Part shown: in pieces, positions 36,414 to 44,760 of the stretch
How the letters are laid out: every line of letters starts with the position of its first letter
Position numbering within the stretch: the first letter of the stretch is position 1
The notes under the pieces: model-generated
What the model saw: only the letters and a program-made list of their open reading frames with translations
What the model was told of the DNA's origin: nothing
Database searches by the model: none
Program-made: the position numbers and the translations under genes
DNA from: Roseiarcus sp963741405
GTDB taxonomy: Bacteria > Pseudomonadota > Alphaproteobacteria > Rhizobiales > Beijerinckiaceae
DNA length: 64,000 bases
Direction: 5' to 3'
Assembly (NCBI GenBank): GCA_963741405.1
Contig: CAVUHX010000046.1
Span: 29,104 to 93,103 of the forward strand

Positions 36414-38228
36414 ATGTCTGCTGACGCCACCGCTGGCCCCAGGGCGCCCCGAGCCCCGCTCGGCGCGCTGAAGTCGGTTCTGCCCTATGCGCTCGCCCAT
36501 CGCGGACGGATTCTCGCCGCGATCGTCGCCCTGGTGATCGCCTCCGCGGCCACGCTGGTCGTCCCGCTTGCGGTCCGGCGCATGGTCGACTTCGGCTTCT
36601 CGGGTTCCAACGCCGGCTTCATCCGCGTTTATTTTCTCGCCATGCTCGGCGTCGTTACCGTGCTCGCGATCGCTTCGGGAGCGCGATATTATTTCGTCAT
36701 GACGATCGGCGAGCGGGTGGTCGCGGACCTGCGCGCGGACCTGTTCGCCCATCTGACGCGGCTTGATCCCGGCTTTTTCGATGCGGAGAAAACCGGCGAG
36801 ATCGCCTCGCGCCTGTCCGCCGACACGACCCAGCTCAAGGCGACCTTCGGCTCCTCGGCCTCGATCGCGCTGCGCAATCTCTTCCTGTTCGTCGGCGCGA
36901 TTGCGATGATGGCGGTAACCAGCCTCAAGCTGTCGGCCTTCGTGCTGGCGGCGATCCCGATCATCGTGCTGCCGCTGTTCGCCGCCGGCCGGGCGGTGCG
37001 GGAGCGCTCGCGCCGCGCCCAGGACACGCTCGCCGGGGCGACCGCCTTTGCCACCGAGAGCCTGTCGGCCGTTCGCGTCATGCAGTCCTTCGTGGCGGAG
37101 GCCTTCACCGCAAAGCGCTATCGCGAGGCCGCCTACGGCGCCTACGAGGCGGCGCGGCACATGGCCCAGGCGCGCGGGATCGTCACCGCGGCGGCCCTCT
37201 TCCTCGCCTTCGGCAGCGTCGTCGTCGTTCTCTGGCTTGGCGCCCAGGACGTGGTCGCGGGCCGAATGTCCGGCGGAACGCTGTTGCAGTTCGTGCTCTA
37301 CGCGGTGTTCGGAGCGGGCGCGCTCGGGCAATTGTCGGAAGTGTGGAACGAGGTGTCGCAGGCCGCCGGCGCCGCCGGGCGGATCGGCGACCTGCTCGCC
37401 GTCAAGCCGCGCATCGCCGCGCCGGCGAGACCGCTGACGCTGCCGAAGCCCGTCCGCGGCGAACTGGCCTTCAAGGCGGTCGATTTCGCCTATCCGGGCC
37501 GCGACGAGGGCGCGGTGCTGAGCGACGTCAGCTTCCGCGTCGCGCCCGGCGAAGTCGTCGCCATCGTCGGCCCATCCGGGGCCGGCAAGTCGACCCTGTT
37601 CCAGTTGGCGCTGCGTTTCTACGACCCGACCCGCGGCGCCGTCACGCTCGACGGCGTCGACATCTCGAAACTCGATCCGGCCGCACTGCGCGGGGAAATT
37701 GCGCTCGTGCCGCAGGACGCCTTCATTTTCGGCGCCAGCGTCGCCGACAACATCGCCTATGGCGCGCCGAACGCCAGCCGCGAGGCGATCGTCGCCGCCG
37801 CCAGGCAGGCGGCCGCGCACGGTTTCATCACGGCCATGCCACAGGGCTACGATACCGAACTCGGCGAGCGCGGCGTGACGCTCTCGGGCGGCGAGCGCCA
37901 GCGCATCGCCATCGCCCGGGCGATCCTGAAAGACGCGCCCGTCCTGCTGCTCGACGAGGCGACCTCGGCGCTCGACGCCGAAAGCGAGACGCTGGTGCAG
38001 GGCGCGCTCGAGGCGCTGATGCGGGGGCGCACCACGCTCGTCATCGCCCATAGGCTTGCGACCATCGTCGACGCGCACCGCATCCTCGTCATCGAGGCCG
38101 GCTCGCTGGTCGAGGAGGGAACCCACGCTTCGCTCTTGGCCGCGGGCGGCCTCTACTCCCGCCTCGCGCGGCTCCAGTTCGAGACGGGGGCGGCCGCGCT
38201 GACCGCGGTGGCGGAGGCGGCGCAGTAG
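36414..38228 (+). CDS. ABC transporter, fused permease and ATPase
   Basis: A 604-residue half-transporter of the exporter (MsbA/lipid or multidrug) type. Six membrane segments span about residues 25-310 and the ATPase domain runs to the end: Walker A VGPSGAGKSTLFQ near residue 385, Q-loop LVPQDAFIFGASVADNIAYG, signature LSGGERQRIAIARAIL, Walker B VLLLDEATSALDAE and the switch His in LVIAHRLATIV. The substrate is unknown. The last 29 bases before and including most of the stop codon (38199-38227) are repeated exactly at 48083-48111, which marks this gene as the integration site of the island that follows. Confidence 0.93.
   Translation: MSADATAGPRAPRAPLGALKSVLPYALAHRGRILAAIVALVIASAATLVVPLAVRRMVDFGFSGSNAGFIRVYFLAMLGVVTVLAIASGARYYFVMTIGERVVADLRADLFAHLTRLDPGFFDAEKTGEIASRLSADTTQLKATFGSSASIALRNLFLFVGAIAMMAVTSLKLSAFVLAAIPIIVLPLFAAGRAVRERSRRAQDTLAGATAFATESLSAVRVMQSFVAEAFTAKRYREAAYGAYEAARHMAQARGIVTAAALFLAFGSVVVVLWLGAQDVVAGRMSGGTLLQFVLYAVFGAGALGQLSEVWNEVSQAAGAAGRIGDLLAVKPRIAAPARPLTLPKPVRGELAFKAVDFAYPGRDEGAVLSDVSFRVAPGEVVAIVGPSGAGKSTLFQLALRFYDPTRGAVTLDGVDISKLDPAALRGEIALVPQDAFIFGASVADNIAYGAPNASREAIVAAARQAAAHGFITAMPQGYDTELGERGVTLSGGERQRIAIARAILKDAPVLLLDEATSALDAESETLVQGALEALMRGRTTLVIAHRLATIVDAHRILVIEAGSLVEEGTHASLLAAGGLYSRLARLQFETGAAALTAVAEAAQ
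38199..38227. repeat. left 29-bp direct repeat (candidate attL)
   Basis: This 29-bp segment, starting CTGACCGCGG and ending CGCAGTA, covers the last codons of the ABC exporter gene (LTAVAEAAQ and the first two bases of its stop). It is repeated perfectly at 48083-48111. The flanks differ on both sides. A copy of a gene 3' end on the far side of foreign DNA is the hallmark of integration at a protein-coding gene. Confidence 0.75.
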
Positions 38229-38235
38229 AGAGCGC

Positions 38236-38277
38236 CCCTCTCCCTCCGGGCTGTGACCCGGGGGTTGCGGGAGAGGG
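38236..38277. repeat. GC-rich hairpin after the ABC exporter gene
   Basis: CCCTCTCCC (38236-38244) and GGGAGAGGG (38269-38277) form a perfect 9-bp stem, with a second inner CCGGG/CCCGG stem. It could stop transcription of the exporter gene but lacks a U-run. It belongs to the same family as the repeats near 35870-36000. Confidence 0.5.
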
Positions 38278-38301
38278 CCCGGGCGAGGGGAGGCAACTCG
38301 A

Positions 38302-38769
38302 TTGACACGGGCCATGACGGCGATCGGTCTGTCGGCCGCGATCGGTCTTTCGCTATCCGCCGCCACGACGGCGGCGAACGCGCAACAGCAGCCGGCGATT
38401 TTCTTTTGCCCCGCTCCGGTCGGACATGTCTGCCAGTTCGCGGTGCAGGCCGGCGCCGCGCCCCTCGCTTTCGCCCTGCCTTCGGGCGAGCGAAAGCTCG
38501 TCCCCGGCCTCATTCCCTACTCAGCCACCTATTGCGTCTGCGACCCGGGCCCTGTCACGCCCGATTGCACCGCGCCCCGACCGGACCAATGGTGCCTCGG
38601 CCGATGGATGGCCGTGATCCCGGGTGTGAATGCGCAGATCGAGGCTTCGCCTGCGCTTGCGCAGCGCGCGGGACGTAGGGCAGCAGGCGACCTCCTTTTC
38701 CCGTGTGGGATAAGGGCTGGGATTAAGGACAAAGTCGGGCGAATGCGCCTGCGTGCAGACTCCTCTTGA
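38302..38769 (+). CDS. small putative secreted protein of unknown function
   Basis: A 155-residue frame (TTG 38302, or ATG 38314) with a clear signal peptide: AIGLSAAIGLSLSAATTAAN followed by AQQQPAIFFCPAP. The mature part has four to six Cys (FFCPAPVGHVC, YCVCDPGPVTPDC, DQWCLGRW), suggesting disulfides in the periplasm or outside. The last 35 residues are basic and low in information, so the true gene may be shorter or disturbed. I do not recognise the family. It lies inside the island, upstream of the restriction gene. Confidence 0.5.
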   Translation: MTRAMTAIGLSAAIGLSLSAATTAANAQQQPAIFFCPAPVGHVCQFAVQAGAAPLAFALPSGERKLVPGLIPYSATYCVCDPGPVTPDCTAPRPDQWCLGRWMAVIPGVNAQIEASPALAQRAGRRAAGDLLFPCGIRAGIKDKVGRMRLRADSS

Positions 38770-38832
38770 AAACCGCGAGTAGAGTCGTGGAACGCTGTTG
38801 CTGCCGAGCAACCGCGCCCCTACCATCCCGAC

Positions 38833-38879
38833 GTGACACTGAAAACCGAATCGCTCGAAATTCTGCGCCATCTCGCTAG
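38833..38879 (+). pseudogene. 5' end of type IIG-like restriction-modification gene (split by IS)
   Basis: From GTG 38833 the frame reads VTLKTESLEILRHLAS and is then cut by the IS at 38880. Joining at the CTAG duplication (38876-38879 = 44761-44764) continues in frame as KPRHDEVKSDFRQLLVTEFD. There is no in-frame ATG upstream before a stop near 38770, so GTG is the likely start. This fixes the IS as an insertion into this gene only about 15 codons from its start. Confidence 0.75.
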
Positions 38880-38888
38880 GGCCTGTCT

Positions 38889-39011
38889 TCAGTTGAGGAG
38901 GATAACGGCACAGACGAGCTGAACGCCGGCGAGGAAAATCTTGGCGAGCTTGTCGTAACGCGTGGCGATGGCGCGGAAATGCTTGAGCTTGTTGAAGAAG
39001 CGCTCGATATC
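38889..39011 (-). pseudogene. IS5-family transposase, C-terminal part
   Basis: Reads DIERFFNKLKHFRAIATRYD followed by KLAKIFLAGVQLVCAVILLN and a stop at 38889, the standard C-terminus of this family including the catalytic Glu of IERFFNKLK. Joined at the shared TCGATATC it follows CERNLI of the other fragment in frame. Confidence 0.9.
39004..39011. repeat. 8-bp direct repeat TCGATATC, left of element A
   Basis: TCGATATC at 39004-39011 is repeated at 43986-43993. Removing everything from 39012 to 43993 restores the transposase codons for RNLIDIERFF. It is either a target duplication or the crossover region of the recombinase. Confidence 0.75.
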
Positions 39012-39110
39012 CCATTCACGACGCCGCTCATAAATTGACGAACACCGACGAATCGCCGAGAATCGGGTTTGAAGCGCTGTCCGCCCTGGCGCGTTGGCTT
39101 GGATCCCGCG

Positions 39111-39356
39111 ATGAGCGATCTGCCGGCGTCGATCTGGACCCTGTTGTCCCCGGAACGACGGGAACGCATAGCGACGCTGCTGGGACAGATGGCCTTGCAC
39201 CGGATGCGCAGCGCCACGGTCGCCACGGAGGCGCCTCATGACGAATGTGGGCCTTGTCCAGCGTCGCAGCGGCTCGTCCTGCGACAAGATTCTCCGGCGC
39301 CATCAGGATCGTCTGGCGATCGTCTATGTCCGCCAATCCACGGCGCAGCAGGTTGA
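39111..39356 (+). CDS. small companion ORF of element A recombinase
   Basis: An 81-residue frame beginning MSDLPASIWTLLSPERRERI, then ATLLGQMALHRMRSATV, overlapping the recombinase start at 39238. The first 40 residues resemble in pattern the small frame just upstream of recombinase B (ATPRLFDATTRTEIVNLLKA). Such small genes regularly precede this type of recombinase, so it may be a real accessory gene; the C-terminal half is probably only overlap. Confidence 0.5.
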   Translation: MSDLPASIWTLLSPERRERIATLLGQMALHRMRSATVATEAPHDECGPCPASQRLVLRQDSPAPSGSSGDRLCPPIHGAAG

Positions 39357-39689
39357 GCGCCATCAGGAGTCGACCAGGCTGCAATATGCGCTTGCGGACC
39401 GGGCGGCGCAGTTTGGCTGGCTGCGCGAGGAGATCGTCGTCATCGACGACGATCTCGGACGCTCCGGCGCGAGCGTCGAAGGACGGCTGGGCTTTCAGCG
39501 GCTGGTCGCCGAAGTCGGTCTCGGCAAGGTCGGCCTCGTGCTCGGCGTGGAGATGTCGCGGCTGGCGCGCTCCTGCCGGGACTGGCATCAGCTCTTGGAG
39601 ATCTGTGCGCTGTTCGACACGCTGATCGCCGACGCCGACGGGGTGTATGATCCGGCAAACTACAACGATCGCCTGCTCTTGGGTCTGAA
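39238..39689 (+). pseudogene. element A serine recombinase, N-terminal part
   Basis: Resolvase domain of a large serine recombinase: catalytic Ser in IVYVRQSTAQQVERHQES, then VVIDDDLGRSGASVEGRLGF, EMSRLARSCRDWHQLLEI and DADGVYDPANYNDRLLLGL. The frame is cut after GGTCTGAA at 39689 by element B. The native sequence continues at 42267 as the KGTMSEAELHILKARM helix. Confidence 0.9.
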
Positions 39690-39722
39690 CAGGACGGCGA
39701 CATAATGCAGTACCTCATGATC

Positions 39723-41780
39723 TCATTGAAAAGGCAGGCTTTCTTGTCGCGGATCGGATGATACTGGACGTCCCCTTGCGATTGCCTGCCCGACGGCTGG
39801 CCGGGCCAGGTCACTCTCGCGGATGACATAGGGGGCGCGAGGGCAAACCTGTCTTGCCGGCAACAGTCCATCTCGGATCAAGCGAACAACGGTCATGTTG
39901 CTGACGCCGAGGCGGTTTGCGGCCTCGGTCAGAATAAGCTCATGGCGCTCTTCACGTTCGCCCTCGCGGTAGACCGGTATCCGATGCGTGCCGCGGAAAT
40001 TGCGCACGCGCAGCTGGGTCCAGGTCTGGCCTCTGGCAGAGCGGACGCCCAGCCGATTGAGAACCGGTGCGATGCTGTGGTCCGGCAACAGGCGGGCAAG
40101 TTCGCACACCAGCTGCTCGGTCGCCGCATCGGTCTTGAAGCGGTTTTGGCCCGAGCGGTTCTTCAGCACCTCGAGCCGCGTGTGATCCCCACCCTGCCAG
40201 TGCAGCACGAGGTGTAGGCGACCGGTCTCGACGGTCACGACGATCTCCTTCAGCACGGTGCGCAAGATCCGCTTGCGCGTCTCGACGGACGCAGCGGCGT
40301 CGTTCCAGAGCCCTGGCAGGTCTCCGGCGAGCGCCATAAGCGCCACGCGCTCGTCGTCGCCGACAGCGCACGGCTCCTCGTTGCGCAAGCTCCGGATCTG
40401 CTCTTCGAGCCGCGCGGCCGTCGCAAGACAGTCGTTCCATCGCCGTTCGAGTTCGCCGGCGACCAGCCGGTTGTCGGGATCGACGGCGTCGTATTGCCGG
40501 CGCGCATGCTTCGCCTCGTAGCGGGCCTGCTCCAGCGCGGACTCTCTGTGCCGTAGCTGTTCGCTGCTGGCCTCTTTGCGCTCAGCGATCAGCTTCAGCG
40601 CCGCCTCGACGGCCAGCGGCGAGATCGCACGCAACACTTCCGCCGACACCGCCGCGTCGATGCGCATGTTGTTGAATGCGGTGCACCCCTTTTCGCGAGA
40701 CGGGTCGACATGGCTGGCGCAGACATAGCGCGCATCGCGCCTCGAATGATGCAGCACCTTGAATTTGCGTCCGCAGCGTCCGCAGCGCAGCAGGCCGACG
40801 AGCAGCGCACCGCCGTTCCGCACCGCGCCCGCCACCATCGACCCCTTCATGTTCGCATTCCCGGCGATGATCGCCAGGTTGCGATCATACTCTTCCCAGG
40901 TGATGTAGCCATCATGGTGGTCCTGGATCAGAACCGTCCAGTCCTCGCGCCGGCGCGCCACGCCGTGGATAATGACTTTGCGTCCGCCTTCGACGCGGGT
41001 GCGGGACAGGGTCCGTCCGAAGACATAGGCCCCGGCATAGACCGGGTTGGTCAACAGCCGGTGGACGGCATGGTAGCGCGGCGGGTCCCATCGCACCGTC
41101 CGCCCGTGCCGACTATGCACGGCGGTCGGCACGTCGATTCCTTCCTGGCGCAGCCACAGGACAAGCTGGCGCACGCTGCCGATCTCACGAAACTTTCGGA
41201 ACACCAACGACAGGGCCTCGCGGATGCGCCGGTCGGGGTCTTGTTCCAGGCGATCATCGGCGCTGCGCCGATAGCCGATGGCGACGGTCGTGTGCAGATC
41301 GCCGCGCGCCGCCTTCAGGCGCAAGGCCTCCTGCGAGCGCTGCCGTAACGTCGAAAGCTCGAGCTCGCTGAAAGCGCCTTTCATGCCCAGCAGCAAGCGA
41401 TCGTTGACGAGTTGCGGATCGTACACTCCGTCCTCATCGATGATCAGGCTGCCGACCAGGGCGCAGAACTCCAGGAGGGTGTGCCAATCGCGGCCGTTGC
41501 GGGCCAGGCGCGACGCCTCGAGAGCGAAGACCGCGCCGGCCTCGCCGCCGCAGATCCCCACGAGCAGGCGCTCGAAGCCGGGGCGCGCCGTCCCGCCTCC
41601 TGAGCGGCCGAGATCGTCGTCGATGACAATCACGTCCTGCCAGCCAAGGTCGCGGGCGCGCGTCGTCAGCGCGTACTGGCGTCGTCGGCTCTCCGGATTG
41701 TGCAGGAGTTGATCCATGCTGGATTGCCGCACATAGACATAGGCGCTGCGCGCCAGGTGGTCGCCGGTGATCTTAGTCAT
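39723..41780 (-). CDS. large serine recombinase of element B
   Basis: A 685-residue, apparently intact site-specific recombinase. Resolvase domain with catalytic Ser in YVYVRQSSMDQLLHNPES, DDDLGRSGGGTARPGFERLL, EASRLARNGRDWHTLLEF and NDRLLLGMKGAFSELELS. The Recombinase domain follows (LVLWLRQEGIDVPTAVHS; TNPVYAGAYVFGRTL), then a zinc ribbon (LLRCGRCGRKFKVLHH...CASHVDPSREKGC), a coiled-coil (REKEASSEQLRHRESALEQA-like stretch) and a C-terminal HTH (RLGVSNMTVVRLIRDGLLPA). It is presumably responsible for inserting element B. Confidence 0.92.
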   Translation of the reverse strand: MTKITGDHLARSAYVYVRQSSMDQLLHNPESRRRQYALTTRARDLGWQDVIVIDDDLGRSGGGTARPGFERLLVGICGGEAGAVFALEASRLARNGRDWHTLLEFCALVGSLIIDEDGVYDPQLVNDRLLLGMKGAFSELELSTLRQRSQEALRLKAARGDLHTTVAIGYRRSADDRLEQDPDRRIREALSLVFRKFREIGSVRQLVLWLRQEGIDVPTAVHSRHGRTVRWDPPRYHAVHRLLTNPVYAGAYVFGRTLSRTRVEGGRKVIIHGVARRREDWTVLIQDHHDGYITWEEYDRNLAIIAGNANMKGSMVAGAVRNGGALLVGLLRCGRCGRKFKVLHHSRRDARYVCASHVDPSREKGCTAFNNMRIDAAVSAEVLRAISPLAVEAALKLIAERKEASSEQLRHRESALEQARYEAKHARRQYDAVDPDNRLVAGELERRWNDCLATAARLEEQIRSLRNEEPCAVGDDERVALMALAGDLPGLWNDAAASVETRKRILRTVLKEIVVTVETGRLHLVLHWQGGDHTRLEVLKNRSGQNRFKTDAATEQLVCELARLLPDHSIAPVLNRLGVRSARGQTWTQLRVRNFRGTHRIPVYREGEREERHELILTEAANRLGVSNMTVVRLIRDGLLPARQVCPRAPYVIRESDLARPAVGQAIARGRPVSSDPRQESLPFQ

Positions 41781-41976
41781 CGTCCGTCTCCGCCGGCGTT
41801 CTGACCTGGCTGAGGCGATCGCTCAGGAGGGCTTTGAGCAGGTTTACGATCTCCGTGCGTGTCGTCGCATCGAACAGCCGTGGCGTAGCCTCGCCGGCCG
41901 TCAACATGAGAAGTTCGAGTTGCTGTTCCTGGGCACGCTGCTCCATCGTCGCCTCCACCGCCGCGAATCGCGTCAT
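41773..41976 (-). CDS. small protein upstream of recombinase B
   Basis: A 67-residue frame, MTRFAAVEATMEQRAQEQQL through GEATPRLFDATTRTEIVNLL to PAETDDD, whose end overlaps the recombinase B start by 8 bases. The tight overlap and the similarity in pattern to the 39111 frame of element A support a real accessory gene. No function is known to me. Confidence 0.6.
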   Translation of the reverse strand: MTRFAAVEATMEQRAQEQQLELLMLTAGEATPRLFDATTRTEIVNLLKALLSDRLSQVRTPAETDDD

Positions 41977-42250
41977 TCGCCGGTGACGAGGATATGTCCC
42001 GCTGATCCGCCAGCCGGCGCAGCTCTCTCAAGCAGGCAAGGGAGAGCCGCGGCGCAGCCATCATCGGCAGCGTCGCCGCGTACGCTTCGGTCATCCATGC
42101 CGGCAGCATCAGCCTGACGCCATCCGGCAGCTCGACGACGAAATGCGCATCGCCGGCGTAAGCGAGACGTCGAACGACCGTGAGTCGTTCGCCGGCATTC
42201 GGATGATGCGGATACCGGAGGATGACCTCAAACGGCTGTTGCTGGGGAGT
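41777..42250 (-). CDS. DUF5372-like companion gene of element B (start not found)
   Basis: The frame reads PFEVILRYPHHPNAGERLTV, VRRLAYAGDAHFVVELPDG, then RLMLPAWMTEAYAATLPM and SLACLRELRRLADQRD. The opening HP..P..G pattern and the PAWMTE motif match the DUF5372-type proteins often encoded before such recombinases (recognised from memory). There is no ATG, GTG or TTG upstream of MLPAWM in frame before the element end, so the gene is 5'-truncated, frameshifted, or starts at an unusual codon. Conserved sequence ends near 41977; the frame then overlaps the next small gene. Confidence 0.5.
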   Translation of the reverse strand, partial: TPQQQPFEVILRYPHHPNAGERLTVVRRLAYAGDAHFVVELPDGVRLMLPAWMTEAYAATLPMMAAPRLSLACLRELRRLADQRDISSSPANDAIRGGGGDDGAACPGTATRTSHVDGRRGYATAVRCDDTHGDRKPAQSPPERSPQPGQNAGGDGR

Positions 42251-42266
42251 ATGTCGTGTGTTCGAA

Positions 42267-43998
42267 AGGGACGATGTCGGAAGCCGAGCTTCATATCCTC
42301 AAGGCACGGATGCTGGCGGGCCGGAAAGCCAAGGCGCGACGAGGCGAACTCGGCAAGCCCGTGCCGATCGGCTATGTGCGCCGTCCCTCGGGCGAGGTCG
42401 TCCTCGATCCCGACGAGCAGGCGCAGGCGACGGTCCGCCTGGTCTTCGACCTGTTCGATCGCTTCAGGACGGTCGGCAAGGTGATGACCTACCTGGTCGA
42501 GCACGACATCCGCATGCCGGTGCGCCGGCGCGGCGGCGCGGGCAAGGGCGAGCTGGAATGGCGGCGCGTCAGTCGCCCCACCCTGCTCAATCTCTTCGCC
42601 AATCCGATCTACGCGGGCGTCTACGCTTACGGCGTGCGTGCGGTCGAGAAGCGCAGACAAAAGCTCGGCCGCCCGGGAACGGGACGCCGATCGCCGCGCT
42701 CCGAAGAGGCCGAAGTCTTCTTGCCCGATAGGTTGCCCGGCTACATCAGTCTCGATCGCTATGAGCGCAACCAGGCGCAACTGAAGGCCAACAAGGCGGC
42801 AGGCGGCGGGACGGTGCGGGCCGGAAGCGCACTTCTCTCGGGCGTGCTGATCTGCGGCCGCTGCGGTCTGCGCATGCTGGCGCAATACAACAACAACGGC
42901 CACGCCGCCCGCTACGTCTGCTCGCAGATGCAGAGCTGCTACGGCGAGGCGTTCTGTCAATCGCTGACGGCTGCGCCGCTCGACGCGCTGGTCTCGGGTC
43001 TGGTCTTGAAGGCGCTCGAGCCGGCGGCGATCGACGCGAGCCTGGCGCTCGCCGGGACCCTCGAGGCCGAGAGCGCGGCGCTCGATCGCCATTGGAGACA
43101 GCGGCTGGAGCGCGCCGCCTACGAGGTCGAGCGTGCGCGCCGGCAATACGCCGCCGTCGAGCCCGAGAACCGGCTGGTGGCGCGCACGCTCGAGCGCGAC
43201 TGGGAGAAGGCCCTGACCGAGCAGGCCCGTCTTGAGGCGGAGCACGAGCGCGTCCGGCGCGCGCGCAAGGAGGCTCCCTCTGCGGCTGAACTGGCCGCGA
43301 TCCGCGATCTGTCGCAGGATCTGCCGGCGCTCTGGCGCGCCGAGACCACGACGCAAGCCGAGCGCCAGACCATCGTGCGCCTGCTCGTCGAACGGGTTCT
43401 GGTCGAGGTCGTCGGCGCAACGGAAAAGGTCCGCGTCGAGTGTCATTGGCACGGCGGCGTCCGCACGACACACGAGCTGACGCGCCCGGTCGCCCGGGTC
43501 GCGTCGCTGAGCACGTACGCGGCGTTGACGGGGCGCGCTGCGGAGTTGCGCCGCGAAGGCCTCGAATGCGCGCGGATCGCCGAGATCCTCAACGCCGAGG
43601 GATGGCGCCCGGCCAAGCGCCGCAACACCTTCAATGCGCCAATGGTTCATCATCTCCTGCTCAGATCGGGCGCGGAGACGATCAAGTATCGCCGGCGACC
43701 GCCACAAATCGGGCGCCTGGAGAACGAATGGACGATCCGCGAACTCGCCGAAGAGATCGGCATGCCGCAGCCGACCCTCTATACCTGGGTCCAGAAGGGA
43801 CGCCTATCCTGCCGCAAAGCCGGCTCCGGCTCGAAACGCGCCGTGCTCGTGCGCGCCGATCCTGAGACGGTCGCGGCGTTGAAGGCGATCCGCGCCATGC
43901 CGCCGCCCTGGCGCCGCCTGCCGCCGAGGCCCGCCGACAGCGCCGCCGCCCCCGCCACAGAAATCTTGAGAGTCGCCATGCCTGGTCGATATCAATGA
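42267..43998 (+). pseudogene. element A serine recombinase, C-terminal part
   Basis: Continues recombinase A from KGTMSEAELHILKARMLAGR. Recombinase domain with PVPIGYVRRPSGEVVLDPDE and LFANPIYAGVYAYGVRAVEK; zinc ribbon GVLICGRCGLRMLAQYNNNG with a second Cys pair in CSQMQSC; coiled-coil from about 43085 to 43330; C-terminal HTH (ELAEEIGMPQPTLYTWVQKG). A GTG at 42256 keeps the piece open (VCSKGTMSEAEL), but it lacks the catalytic Ser domain. The last four codons and the stop are read from the IS target DNA. Confidence 0.9.
43986..43993. repeat. 8-bp direct repeat TCGATATC, right of element A
   Basis: Partner of the copy at 39004-39011. Confidence 0.75.
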
Positions 43999-44629
43999 GA
44001 TTGCGTTCGCAGTAGAGGGCGAAATCGCACGGGCGCGGGGTTTTTCGATTGGATTTGGATGGGATGACTGGCGTGATCGCTCGTGCGTTGAGGGCGCCGA
44101 TGAAGGCATCGGCGTCGAAAGCCTTGTCGGCGATCAGAGCGCCGGGATCGACGGCTTCGATGAGAGATTCAGCGCAAGTCAGATCGTGATCCTGGCCCGG
44201 GCTGAGCATCACCTCGACAGGATTGCCGAGGGCATCGACGAGCGCGTGTATCTTGGTGGTCAATCCGCCGCGGGATCGGCCGATGGCTTGCGCACCGTCT
44301 TTTTTCTTGGCGCCGGCGCTATGCTGGTGAGCGCGCACGATGGTGGCGTCGATCATCATGTACTCGTTGTCGTGATCGCTGGCCAAGAGCCTGAAAACAC
44401 GCTCGAAAACGCCGCTCTTGGCCCATCGGTTGAAGCGCTGATAGACGATCTTCCAGCCGCCAAAACGCTCGGGCAGATCACGCCAAGGGACGCCGGCGCG
44501 AAACCTGAAGAGAACGGCTTCGACGAACAGGTGATTGTCCGCCGCCGTGCCGCCCACATGGCCTTCACGGCCCGGCAGAATGTCTTTGATCCGATCCCAC
44601 TGGTCGTCGCGCAGTGCATATCGTCGCAT
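43994..44629 (-). pseudogene. IS5-family transposase, N-terminal part
   Basis: Starts MRRYALRDDQWDRIKDILPG at 44629, with the IS5/IS427-type GVPWRDLPERFGGWKIVYQR and DDE-domain residues in YMMIDATIVRAHQHSAG and ALIADKAFDADAFIGAL. It reads to CERNLIDI at the element A junction. The third catalytic acidic residue lies in the other fragment at 38889-39011. The frame then runs on into element A as non-conserved sequence. Confidence 0.9.
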
Positions 44630-44760
44630 CGGTCAGCCCCTCCTCGGGCCGACCACTCACGAGTTAGACTTTTGCTGATTTGGGAATCCCTCGCGTATCC
44701 GAAACACCAAACGTTCTGCGTCCGATTCCACTCCGTTCTCACGTCAACTGAAGACAGGCC

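Larger units (their letters stand above)
39690..42266. mobile_element. element B: serine-recombinase element inside recombinase A
   Basis: 2577 bp between GAA at 39687-39689 and GAA at 42264-42266. Excision leaves CTGAAAGGGACGATG and restores recombinase A across LLLGLKGTMSEAEL. The cargo is recombinase B and two small upstream genes, all on the minus strand. The ends share GACATA in opposite orientation (near 39699 and 42249), consistent with recombinase arm sites. The only repeat at the borders is 3 bp, as expected for a serine recombinase crossing over at a 2-bp core rather than a transposase. Confidence 0.8.
39012..43985. mobile_element. element A: serine-recombinase element inside the IS5 transposase
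   Basis: 4974 bp, of which 2577 bp is element B, leaving about 2.4 kb. It carries a small open frame (39111) and a large serine recombinase (39238 onward, continuing at 42267). The two ends read inward as CCATTCACGACGCC and CCAGGCATGGCGAC, an imperfect inverted similarity that continues for some 25 bp. The recombinase frame leaves the element and ends at a stop in the IS sequence (43996-43998). Confidence 0.8.
38880..44760 (-). mobile_element. IS5-family insertion sequence, interrupted by element A
   Basis: Perfect 17-bp terminal inverted repeats GGCCTGTCTTCAGTTGA (38880-38896) and its complement (44744-44760), flanked by a CTAG duplication at 38876-38879 and 44761-44764. With element A (39012-43985) and one copy of the 8-bp repeat removed it is 899 bp, normal for an IS5-family element. 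Its transposase is in two pieces, so it cannot move itself now. Confidence 0.88.

Noticed and set aside
36324..38513. A 729-codon open frame on the minus strand
   Set aside because: Antisense to the ABC exporter gene, whose Walker and signature motifs are clear.
42109..43707. A 532-codon open frame on the minus strand inside element A
   Set aside because: Antisense to the recombinase A C-terminal part, which has a clear zinc ribbon and HTH.
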